Origin: Streptomyces sp. HUAS 15-9
GTDB lineage: Bacteria > Actinomycetota > Actinomycetes > Streptomycetales > Streptomycetaceae
Direction: 5' to 3'
Assembly (NCBI RefSeq): GCF_025642155.1
Contig: NZ_CP106798.1
Coordinates: 4,216,001-4,280,000, forward strand
DNA length: 64,000 nucleotides
The notes below the pieces were generated by a model. It made no database searches. It had not been told where the DNA came from and saw nothing but the letters and a program-made list of their open reading frames with translations. Positions 57,960-64,000 of this stretch are shown one piece after another; positions within the stretch are counted from its first letter, which is position 1, and every line of letters starts with the position of its first letter. The translations under genes were made by a program, and so were the position numbers.

Positions 57960-58204
57960 GACGACCTCCGCTTGGCCATGGCCTCGGTGAAGGCCCGGAG
58001 GAGTTCGGGCTCGTGGGCCTTGACCCATTCGGCGATGGCACGCTCGGCGCCGGAGTCGATGGCGCAGCTGCCCTGCGCCGTGAGTTCTATCCAGTCGAGG
58101 ACGGCGGTCCGCACGCCAGCTTTGATGCGGTCAGGGTGCGTCTCCAGCCATTCGGCGACGGCTTCCTTCGCCCCAGCCTTGATGGCCTCGTAGTCGGTGG
58201 TCAT
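57956..58204 (-). CDS. AICE small helical protein (82 aa)
   Basis: MTTDYEAIKAGAKEAVAEWL, ETHPDRIKAGVRTAVLDWIE, SGAERAIAEWVKAHEPELLR. Three similar helix pairs around KAGxxxAVxxWxE hint at an internal repeat. ATGA overlap with the upstream stop. Unknown function. Confidence 0.7.
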   Translation of the reverse strand: MTTDYEAIKAGAKEAVAEWLETHPDRIKAGVRTAVLDWIELTAQGSCAIDSGAERAIAEWVKAHEPELLRAFTEAMAKRRSS

Positions 58205-58470
58205 GAGGTCTCCGATCGGATCGGGCGGGGGAGGCGGTACTGGGCAAGGCTGAACACCGCCCATTCGTCCTCGGTCATGTACCGGTGGAAGTTGGGAATG
58301 TTGCTCGCGATGGCGGTCCTGCCCTGCCCGTTGACGTACTGGCCAGTGAGGAGGCCGTCGTCGCCGACGGTCCACGCGATCAGCGGGCGATGGTGGTAGG
58401 TGGTGCGGCCGTCCGGGTCAAGGCCCGTGAAGACGGCGACATGGCCGGCGGCGGAGATCAGGTCAGGCAT
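58201..58470 (-). CDS. AICE hypothetical protein (89 aa)
   Basis: MPDLISAAGHVAVFTGLDPD, GRTTYHHRPLIAWTVGDDGL, LTGQYVNGQGRTAIASNIPN. A beta-rich fold with a KOW/SH3-like look. First gene of the leftward chain 58470-56629, starting 38 bases from the nearest AGGACA iteron, so the iterons may also control it. Confidence 0.7.
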   Translation of the reverse strand: MPDLISAAGHVAVFTGLDPDGRTTYHHRPLIAWTVGDDGLLTGQYVNGQGRTAIASNIPNFHRYMTEDEWAVFSLAQYRLPRPIRSETS

Positions 58471-58507
58471 GGGGGCTCCGTTCAGGCTGCGGTGTGGGTT
58501 GCTTCTG

Positions 58508-58703
58508 AGGACACTTCTCGCGGCTAGGACACCCAGGACACCCCTTGACCTGCGTAGGACAGGAAAGGACAGGTGTCCTGGCCCCCCTCTCGCGCGTCAC
58601 GCGAAAGAGATTTGATGTCCCTTTTCTCTCGTTACGTACACATGTGGAGAGGTGAAGTCTTGGAGTCACACAGGGGGACCAGGACAGGTGTCCTACGTGT
58701 CCT
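58508..58703. repeat. AGGACA iteron array, candidate replication origin
   Basis: AGGACA at 58508, 58526, 58535, 58556, 58566 and 58681, and its complement TGTCCT at 58574, 58689 and 58698: nine copies in 196 bases. AGGACAGGTGTCCT (58566 and 58681) is a perfect palindrome occurring twice. The middle (58600-58650) is AT-richer (GAGATTTGATGTCCCTTTTC). No gene overlaps it; it follows the replication-protein gene. Confidence 0.7.
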
Positions 58704-58724
58704 GGACCCCCGCATGGGCCGGAG

Positions 58725-60917
58725 CTAGGCCACTGCATGGACCCACCAGTCCCCGTCTTCCTCGACGGTGCGCAGGACCCCCTTGGCGACGCCCCGTTCA
58801 ATCACGCTCGGGAGTTCGCCGCGGTACCGGGAATGGAACCTCTGGACCAGGTCGGTCCGGCTCATCCGGCCGCCAGTACTCGCGAGGTGGTCGAGAACCT
58901 TCCTCAGGCGGGCCTCACGCTTCATCGCGGCCGCGTCGAGGGCGTCGTCCTTGCGGGTTGCGAGCTCGATCTCCGCGTCTGCTGCGGCCCTGCGAGCGGC
59001 GGCAGCTTCCCGCTCCGCCAAACTGACGAGGTCGTCCCGGACCGCGCACGACGTGGCCCACAGCATCCCGGCGAGATGCCAGTCGTCCATCGTCATGTGG
59101 AACCGGCCGTCGATGACCGCGAGCAGGGCCGCGAACTTCATCTTCATGACGGGCTCGTGGCCGTTCAGTTCGTCGTCATCAATGCCGCCCGTACGAACCG
59201 CACGCAGCCGCTTCTGCCGCATCTCTGCCGCCACCGCATCCGGAACCCGGAACGAGACCGGGCCGGCGTCGTCGTGGGAGGCATCAAGGCCCGGGATGGC
59301 GATTGCGCCGGGGTGCCTGACCATTTCGTCGGAGATCGTCACATCCCGCGCCCACAGCCACAGGAAGCGTTGCGGCGTGCCCGTGCCGGCGTCCTTCAGG
59401 AGGGTCGTGGCGATTGACGGTTGGAGGCCGACGAGGACGCCCATTGCGTATGACATGGGCGCCACGTACCGCTTGCGTTCCTGCGTCGCGTTCGTCTGCC
59501 CCAGGGCCTCGCCCATGGCGGCCCGGCGGATCGTCTCGCCGAGAGTGGAGCCGCCGCGTTCCTCGATGTCGCCGATGGACTTGCCTTCGTCGACGTAGAC
59601 GAACGCGTTGTGGTGGATCTGCTTGCGGATCGCCACCATGACGGGGTCGCCCTTATGGGGACCCTTCTGGTGCACCTCCCCGGTCGGCTCTTCGACGGAG
59701 CCCATGAAGATCTCTGTGAGGCCTTCACCAGAACCGATCGGAAGTGCGTCGCGCTCCTGTAGGCGGTCTGGCGTCAGGAATGCCTCTCGCGCAGCCCGGG
59801 CGGACTGGCTTTTCCCGGCGGACGGGCCGCCGACCATTGCAACCGGAAGGTTCAGGGACGCACGCCCCATGGGGCTCTCTGCGGTGAACGTGTGGGGGAT
59901 GGCACCCGACACGCGGGCCATGATCGCGCCGAGTGTCGTGTCCGCGGGCAGCAGCTTCGAGTGGGCCAGGCGCCGGACGCTCTTCAGGGACTCTCGGGAG
60001 TCCCAGAATTCCAGCGGCAGTTGGGTCGGCGGGATCTCCGGCTGATCGGCCGTCCGTTCGGACGGCGCGTCCACCGGGACCAGGTCGTCAAGCGTTCCGC
60101 CAGCCGCGAAGTGGTCGGTGATGTCCTTCGCCCGGTCGGAGACGAGAACGCGGTAGCCGATCCCGTGACGATCGAGGGAAGCGGCGACAGTCTCGGCGTG
60201 GGTCAGCCCGGTCTCGTCGTTGTCGGCGATCACGGTGACCTCGCCCGCGCCCTTGAGTCGCTGGGTGTAGTCGTCCGCCCAACCCATGCCGCTACCGCCG
60301 GGCATCGTGGTAGCGGTGATGCCCATGGCTACGAGGGTCTCGACGTCCTTCTCGCCCTCGACGACGGCGACGAGTTCACTGGCCTGCGCAGCCTTGACGA
60401 CGTCCGGCAGCCGGTAGAGGACACGGCGGATACCGGACGTGCCGAAGTAGCCATCAGCGCTGATCTGCTGGAAAGTCTTCTTCTGGCCGGGAATCTCGAT
60501 CCGGACGACCTCGAACAGGAGCACGCCGTTCTCGTCGCAGTACGGGTAGCTTGCGGTCTCACCGCGAAGAGGCCTCTTGGCCTTCGTCCGGATCCGCGGG
60601 GTCTTCGGCGGGGAAGGCTTCGGTCGTGGACGGGGCGGCACCGCGGAAGACCCCTGACCGCGCTCGCGCGGCTCGTCGTACAGATCTGCCACAGTCCATC
60701 CGATCGCGGTCAGGTACTGGTCGTCGCCGTCGCACTTGTGACAGTGGATGTCGACCTTCCCGTCCCCGCGTCGCACGGACACGGTGTCGGGTGCGTCGCC
60801 GTCGTGGCACCGTCCACGGGTGCGGAAGCTGTCGCCTCGGTCCATGCGGATCGGCTCGCCGAGGTCGCGCAGGTCGTCGCGGAGTCTCTCGATGGCGGTG
60901 TAGGTGACGGTCGTCAT
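58725..60917 (-). CDS. Replication protein: zinc, TOPRIM and P-loop helicase domains
   Basis: 730 residues. A CHC2-type zinc motif (Cys37-His38 … Cys59, Cys62), TOPRIM domain (Glu188 in VVEGEKD, Asp232/234 in IADNDETGL), then a DUF3987-like P-loop domain with Walker A GGPSAGKS (363-370), Walker B FVYVDEGK, and a C-terminal winged helix (LRKVLDHLASTGGRMSRTDL). The layout is that of phage and AICE primase-helicases. ATG 60917 overlaps the upstream stop. It probably initiates element replication at the AGGACA array just past its end. Confidence 0.88.
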   Translation of the reverse strand: MTTVTYTAIERLRDDLRDLGEPIRMDRGDSFRTRGRCHDGDAPDTVSVRRGDGKVDIHCHKCDGDDQYLTAIGWTVADLYDEPRERGQGSSAVPPRPRPKPSPPKTPRIRTKAKRPLRGETASYPYCDENGVLLFEVVRIEIPGQKKTFQQISADGYFGTSGIRRVLYRLPDVVKAAQASELVAVVEGEKDVETLVAMGITATTMPGGSGMGWADDYTQRLKGAGEVTVIADNDETGLTHAETVAASLDRHGIGYRVLVSDRAKDITDHFAAGGTLDDLVPVDAPSERTADQPEIPPTQLPLEFWDSRESLKSVRRLAHSKLLPADTTLGAIMARVSGAIPHTFTAESPMGRASLNLPVAMVGGPSAGKSQSARAAREAFLTPDRLQERDALPIGSGEGLTEIFMGSVEEPTGEVHQKGPHKGDPVMVAIRKQIHHNAFVYVDEGKSIGDIEERGGSTLGETIRRAAMGEALGQTNATQERKRYVAPMSYAMGVLVGLQPSIATTLLKDAGTGTPQRFLWLWARDVTISDEMVRHPGAIAIPGLDASHDDAGPVSFRVPDAVAAEMRQKRLRAVRTGGIDDDELNGHEPVMKMKFAALLAVIDGRFHMTMDDWHLAGMLWATSCAVRDDLVSLAEREAAAARRAAADAEIELATRKDDALDAAAMKREARLRKVLDHLASTGGRMSRTDLVQRFHSRYRGELPSVIERGVAKGVLRTVEEDGDWWVHAVA

Positions 60918-61195
60918 GCGGCACCGCCGAAGTCGTCGGTGTTGATGGTGTCCTCGGCCTTGTTCTTCGCGACCTTGTCTGCGAGGGCGAGGAGGTCGGC
61001 GATCCAGTTGCGAGCGCATGCGCGGACAGCGCGTGGGGAGGGCTGCTCGTCGAGATGCGCACGGATGCTGTCGAGGACAAGCACCCGCCGCGCGCGTTCG
61101 CGGTGGTACTGCGCGAGCATCCGCTCACGCTCGTGCATGTCGGATTCCCCGGCCGCCGTGGCGACCAGGGTTCCGAGAGCGGGGCGGCGGGTCAC
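60914..61195 (-). CDS. AICE small helical protein (93 aa)
   Basis: From GTG 61195: MTRRPALGTLVATAAGESDM, HERERMLAQYHRERARRVLV, NWIADLLALADKVAKNKAED. Helical, coupled by GTGA to the gene before and ATGA-type overlap to the replication gene. Likely a replication or regulatory accessory; no family recognised. Confidence 0.65.
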   Translation of the reverse strand: MTRRPALGTLVATAAGESDMHERERMLAQYHRERARRVLVLDSIRAHLDEQPSPRAVRACARNWIADLLALADKVAKNKAEDTINTDDFGGAA

Positions 61196-61383
61196 ACGGC
61201 CCTCGTCAGGCGGAGCGCGCGCAGTTCGGCGCGGACCCGGAGGCGGCTTTCCATGAGCCGGTGCTCACGACCAAGCGTCGACGTCCCCGACCCCCGCCGG
61301 GCGTTGGCGCCGCGCGGCCGGTAGCCGTGCCGCTTATGCCCGCTGCGCTTCTTCGGCGGGGGCTGGTGTGCGATGCTTTCCAC
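61192..61383 (-). CDS. AICE small basic protein (63 aa)
   Basis: From GTG 61383: MESIAHQPPPKKRSGHKRHG, YRPRGANARRGSGTSTLGRE and HRLMESRLRVRAELRALRLT. Very basic, with a C-terminal helix; nucleic-acid binding is plausible. No good ribosome site, support is mainly the GTGA overlap with the next gene. Confidence 0.5.
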   Translation of the reverse strand: MESIAHQPPPKKRSGHKRHGYRPRGANARRGSGTSTLGREHRLMESRLRVRAELRALRLTRAV

Positions 61384-61515
61384 AGGTGTGGTCCGTTCTG
61401 TGAGTGCGAATGCCCTGGGTCGCTGTGGAGGCGATGAGCCCGGGGCTTCGCTGTTGGACGGGTTCTGCGCTGAGGCCCTGCTGCTGGCGCTGGAATCGCC
61501 GACAGCAGGGCCATC

Positions 61516-61875
61516 TCATGCGCCCCGGAGGGGGCGGATCGCCGCCGATTCCCCAACCCTGCAACCGCATTGAGACTGCGGTTCGTTGGCCGTGGCCTGC
61601 GGGTATTCGGTGTGGTGGCACTGTGCTGGCACTGCCGGGATTCCGTGGGGAGCGGGCTCGGTGGAGGCTTCCGGCGCGTACAGAAGTGCGATCAGGTCGC
61701 GCGTCGGGATCTTGATCTTCCGGCCGAGGGTGAGGACGCGGGTTGCGGTCCACTCGCCGCGGCGTATCTGCGCGTACACGGTGTCCTTGTTGACGCCGAA
61801 GATCGACGCCACTGTGGGGACGTCCGTGGTCGGGCCGAGCGCCTCGACTGCCTCGCGCGTCCAGACGCCGGTCAC
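61516..61875 (-). CDS. Excisionase-like helix-turn-helix protein
   Basis: 119 residues from GTG 61875. Residues 1-65 form a MerR/Xis-type winged helix (TREAVEALGPTTDVPTVASI, FGVNKDTVYAQIRRGEWTAT, RVLTLGRKIKIPTRDLIALL). The tail of about 50 residues is Ala/Pro/Gln-rich. It overlaps the XRE gene stop by GTGA. Xis proteins bend DNA for excision; its position close to the integrase supports this. Confidence 0.8.
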   Translation of the reverse strand: MTGVWTREAVEALGPTTDVPTVASIFGVNKDTVYAQIRRGEWTATRVLTLGRKIKIPTRDLIALLYAPEASTEPAPHGIPAVPAQCHHTEYPQATANEPQSQCGCRVGESAAIRPLRGA

Positions 61876-62108
61876 GCCGCACCCCGCATGGTGCGGATGG
61901 CGGACACGTAGCGGTCGAGCATCGCGCCCTGCGGGGTGCGAGTGCCGGCCTCCCAGTGACTGACGGCCTGGCGGGTGACTCCGATTGCCTCGGCGAGCTC
62001 CCCCTGTGAGAGACCCGCGGCCTTACGAATCGCTCGTCGCTCCGCAGGGGACGGAAGGTCCTGGCGCAGGCGCAGACGAGCACGAACGCGAAGCGCTGTG
62101 GCTGTCAT
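61872..62108 (-). CDS. XRE-family small repressor
   Basis: 78 residues from ATG 62108. Helix-turn-helix ERRAIRKAAGLSQGELAEAI, GVTRQAVSHWEAGTRTPQGA. Single-domain Cro/C1 type. Divergent from 62225; a 19-bp palindrome lies between. It probably represses its own operon and the divergent integrase operon, setting the quiescent state. Confidence 0.85.
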   Translation of the reverse strand: MTATALRVRARLRLRQDLPSPAERRAIRKAAGLSQGELAEAIGVTRQAVSHWEAGTRTPQGAMLDRYVSAIRTMRGAA

Positions 62109-62123
62109 GTGGCCAGCTTGGCA

Positions 62124-62142
62124 GACCTGGCCACACCAGGTC
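62124..62142. promoter_or_regulatory. GACCTGG-CCACA-CCAGGTC operator
   Basis: A perfect 7-bp inverted repeat with 5-base spacer, 16 bases before the XRE start and 80 bases before the divergent gene. A further TGGCCA half lies at 62110. Candidate site for the XRE repressor. Confidence 0.7.
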
Positions 62143-62188
62143 AACCATGTCAGCAGAGGTGGTGTGCCACGTCTGCCGGGCTGGTGTG

Positions 62189-62218
62189 TTGACCTACTGT
62201 TGCGCTTGCTGCGATGCT
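62189..62218 (+). promoter_or_regulatory. Candidate leaderless promoter for 62225
   Basis: TTGACC (62189) and GATGCT (62213) are spaced 18 bases; the GTG at 62225 lies 7 bases after, suggesting a leaderless message. The -10 is weak. Confidence 0.35.
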
Positions 62219-62224
62219 CGCCAG

Positions 62225-63064
62225 GTGACGAAATCCGAGACCCCCACGCCCTCCGACAACCCGGATGAGGTCCTCATCACGGCGAATGTCGACCGCGGCG
62301 CCGCCATCAGCCAGGCCGAAGGCGTGGTCGCCACCTTCCAATGCCGCCCCCGAAGCGATGAGTGGGCGGTAGCGGGAGACGTCACCCGGAACGCGCAGGG
62401 GCTGGTGATCTCCCGCCTCGAACTCATCTCCAAGGACTTGTCCGGGAGCGGCGTCACTGGCGGCCTGCTGCGCCGGATCCAAGTCAGCGACATCCTTCAC
62501 GTCGCCCGCGCCCATGTCGCGCTGGCCGTCCACAGCGAGACGGACGGCCCTACCTTCCCCGAGGCTTCGAGTAAGTCCCGGAGCGGCGGCCGCGGTGCCC
62601 TCAGTGACGAGCTCCTCCGAAGCGTTGCGGTCGCCTACCTTGCGGAGACAGCTCCCGGTCGCCCGGCCGGTGCCGTGAAGCGCATGGCGCAGGAGTTTGA
62701 CCGCCCGGAAGAGACCGTGCGTTCGTGGATCGCCCGGGCCCGTAAGGCTGGCTGGCTCGGACCGAGCGTCAAGGGCCGCGCCGGCGCCGAGCCCGGACCG
62801 CGCTTGCGCGACCTGAGTCCGGAGGAGTTCGGGCGGATCTTCCAGGAGGGGTACGAGACGCCTCCGCAGAACGTCGCCGACCTCGCTGCCGGTTTCGAGT
62901 CGATGTCACCAGAGCGCCAGCGTGCGGCCTCGGTGGCGTGGTTCGGGCCGGAGCGACAGGCGGAGAACAACCGCGCTGCCCTCGCATGGGAGCGCCAGGA
63001 ACAGGGCCGTCGTGCGAAGCACCAGGAGCAGGGTGCCGCCGACGAGGAGCCAGAGGGGGACTGA
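62225..63064 (+). CDS. AICE DNA-binding-like protein upstream of integrase
   Basis: 279 residues from GTG 62225. A beta-rich N-terminus (DEVLITANVDRGAAISQAEG, FQCRPRSDEWAVAGDVTRNA) is followed by a helix-turn-helix (PAGAVKRMAQEFDRPEETVR, SWIARARKAGWLG) and an acidic/basic C-terminus. The frame is open back to ATG 62147, which would add a Cys-rich 26-residue start (CHVCRAG … CCACC); whether this is used is unclear. Four bases before the integrase GTG, so cotranscribed. Confidence 0.75.
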   Translation: MTKSETPTPSDNPDEVLITANVDRGAAISQAEGVVATFQCRPRSDEWAVAGDVTRNAQGLVISRLELISKDLSGSGVTGGLLRRIQVSDILHVARAHVALAVHSETDGPTFPEASSKSRSGGRGALSDELLRSVAVAYLAETAPGRPAGAVKRMAQEFDRPEETVRSWIARARKAGWLGPSVKGRAGAEPGPRLRDLSPEEFGRIFQEGYETPPQNVADLAAGFESMSPERQRAASVAWFGPERQAENNRAALAWERQEQGRRAKHQEQGAADEEPEGD

Positions 63065-63067
63065 TAA

Positions 63068-64000
63068 GTGAAGCCGTACAAGGCGTGCTCATGTCGAGAC
63101 TCGGAGACGAAACGGCTACTCGGCAAGAAGTGCCCTGACCTCAGCAAGAAGGGACACGGCGGCTGGTACGCCCGCTACGAGGCACCCAAGTCCGCCGACG
63201 GGAAACGCCGTCAACCGCGCGTCGGTCCGTTCCCCACGGAACGGGAGTGCAAGGCCGAGCTGGGCAAGGTGCTCGGCACGGCCGCCAGTCCGAAGGCGCA
63301 CGACGAGCGCAAGACCACGTTCGGCGAGTACCTCGAACGCCGCTACACCTGGCGCGTCTCCGAGGCGGAGACCGGCGAGGGCCTGAAGAAGTCCACGCTG
63401 GACGCCGAGCGCGAGGCCATCGACCTGTACGGGAATCCCGGACTCGGGCACATCAAGGTCGTCGACCTCACCGACGAGCACTTCCGCGAGCTGTACGCGG
63501 CCATGCGGAAGCTGAACCGGCCGGAGGAGCAGGGCGACCGGTCGGAGATCCTGCGGCGCCTGAAGGACGCCCGGGCCACCCGGGATGGCCGGCGGCTGCA
63601 CTCCCGTCCGATCTCCGAGGGCCGCATCCGCCGCGTTCACGCGGTCCTGCATGGCGCCATGACGGACGCCGTGAAGCTGTCGAAGATCCGGCCGGACAAC
63701 CCGACTGACGGGGTCTGGCGGTCGAAGGGTGGGAAGCGGAAGCAGGGCCGCGCGAAGCCCCTGCTGTGGACGGCCGAACGCGTCGAGGCGTGGGAGAAGA
63801 CCGGGAACGTCCCGGCGAAGGTCATGGTGTGGACGAGCGACCAGTGCGGCGCGTTCCTCGACTTCGCCGAGGCCAGCGAGGAACGGCTGTATCCGGCGTT
63901 CCACCTCGATGCGTACTACGGGCCTCGCCGCGGCGAGCTGGTCGGCGCGGAGGAGAAAGACCTCAGCCTCGGCCGCCGGCGCCTGCACGTTCTGCAGGCG
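63068..64000 (+). CDS. Tyrosine site-specific integrase (partial)
   Basis: 311 residues visible, running off the window. GTG 63068 follows AGAGGGGG by about 8 bases. A basic start (MKPYKACSCRDSETKRLLGK) leads to an arm-binding AP2-like domain (GGWYARYEAPKSADGKRRQP), SAM-like core-binding domain (TFGEYLERRYTWRVSEAETG, RIRRVHAVLHGAMTDAVKLS) and the beginning of the catalytic domain with first Arg in AYYGPRRGEL. The H-x-x-R and Tyr lie beyond the edge. Matches integration at tRNA-Ser(GCT). Confidence 0.93.
   Translation, partial: MKPYKACSCRDSETKRLLGKKCPDLSKKGHGGWYARYEAPKSADGKRRQPRVGPFPTERECKAELGKVLGTAASPKAHDERKTTFGEYLERRYTWRVSEAETGEGLKKSTLDAEREAIDLYGNPGLGHIKVVDLTDEHFRELYAAMRKLNRPEEQGDRSEILRRLKDARATRDGRRLHSRPISEGRIRRVHAVLHGAMTDAVKLSKIRPDNPTDGVWRSKGGKRKQGRAKPLLWTAERVEAWEKTGNVPAKVMVWTSDQCGAFLDFAEASEERLYPAFHLDAYYGPRRGELVGAEEKDLSLGRRRLHVLQA

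Larger units (their letters stand above)
44648..64000. mobile_element. Actinomycete integrative and conjugative element (partial)
   Basis: The left boundary is the tRNA-Ser(GCT) 3' half at 44648-44703. Content has conjugation (FtsK-like ATPase), replication, Xis-like, regulators and a tyrosine integrase. The right boundary, with the integrase end and reconstituted tRNA-Ser, lies beyond 64000. It is over 19.3 kb. Confidence 0.88.

Overview
The window is high-GC DNA (roughly 70%) with GTG/ATG starts, tight ATGA/GTGA overlaps and gene families typical of Streptomyces: twin SigB/F-like sigma factors, ANTAR signalling, an iron box, and FtsK-type conjugation. The order LytR_C-upp-tadA-tRNA-Ser-sigF-sigN-MarR-MFS-YceI resembles what I remember of the S. 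coelicolor SCO4030-SCO4042 region; this comes from memory and was not checked.

Layout. (1) 1-11149 is a patchwork of mobile-element debris. It holds small membrane ORFs, tRNA-Arg(CCT) and tRNA-Gly(TCC)-like att scars, a truncated IS1182-type transposase, a frameshifted GAF-ANTAR gene, and a secreted cell-wall-binding gene split by a complete IS5-family element (5814-6916, TCA target duplication). It ends with a 3.2-kb mini-element between two 57-bp copies of a tRNA-Ser(GGA) 3' half (7911-11149), carrying a nonsense-mutated integrase and a DUF234-type ATPase. (2) 11150-41400 is chromosomal core: collagen-like secreted protein, CopC-CopD, an iron-box-controlled amidase/acyltransferase pair, HhH-GPD DNA repair protein, a decayed HerA-like gene, LytR_C, upp, tadA, tRNA-Ser(CGA), sigF, sigN, MarR-MFS-YceI, a PPOX enzyme, TetR, and a four-gene operon of response regulator, sensor kinase and two glycosyltransferases. 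(3) 41400-43930 has a Bro-N antirepressor-like protein and a standalone TnpB. (4) 44348-44420 is tRNA-Arg(ACG). (5) From 44648 to beyond the right edge lies an actinomycete integrative and conjugative element (AICE) at the 3' half of tRNA-Ser(GCT). It has small transfer/Spd-type membrane genes, an FtsK-like transfer ATPase followed by CTAG palindromes (possible clt), a CutA-like protein, an XRE-TPR regulator, a leftward chain of small genes, AGGACA iterons beside a TOPRIM/P-loop replication protein, an Xis-like and an XRE protein, and a tyrosine integrase running off the window.

How the genes fit together. The AICE has the classic modules: integration (63068 on), excision and regulation (61516-62225), replication (58508-60917) and conjugation (45563-51720), each next to a palindrome or iteron array that could be its control or cis-acting site. 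In the core, the MFS transporter and the YceI protein downstream share carboxypeptidase-regulatory-like beta-sandwich domains and follow a MarR gene with two matching operators, so they look like one regulated envelope unit. A recurring oddity is tandem duplication of gene 3' ends at two convergent junctions (21280-21595 and 32659-33056).
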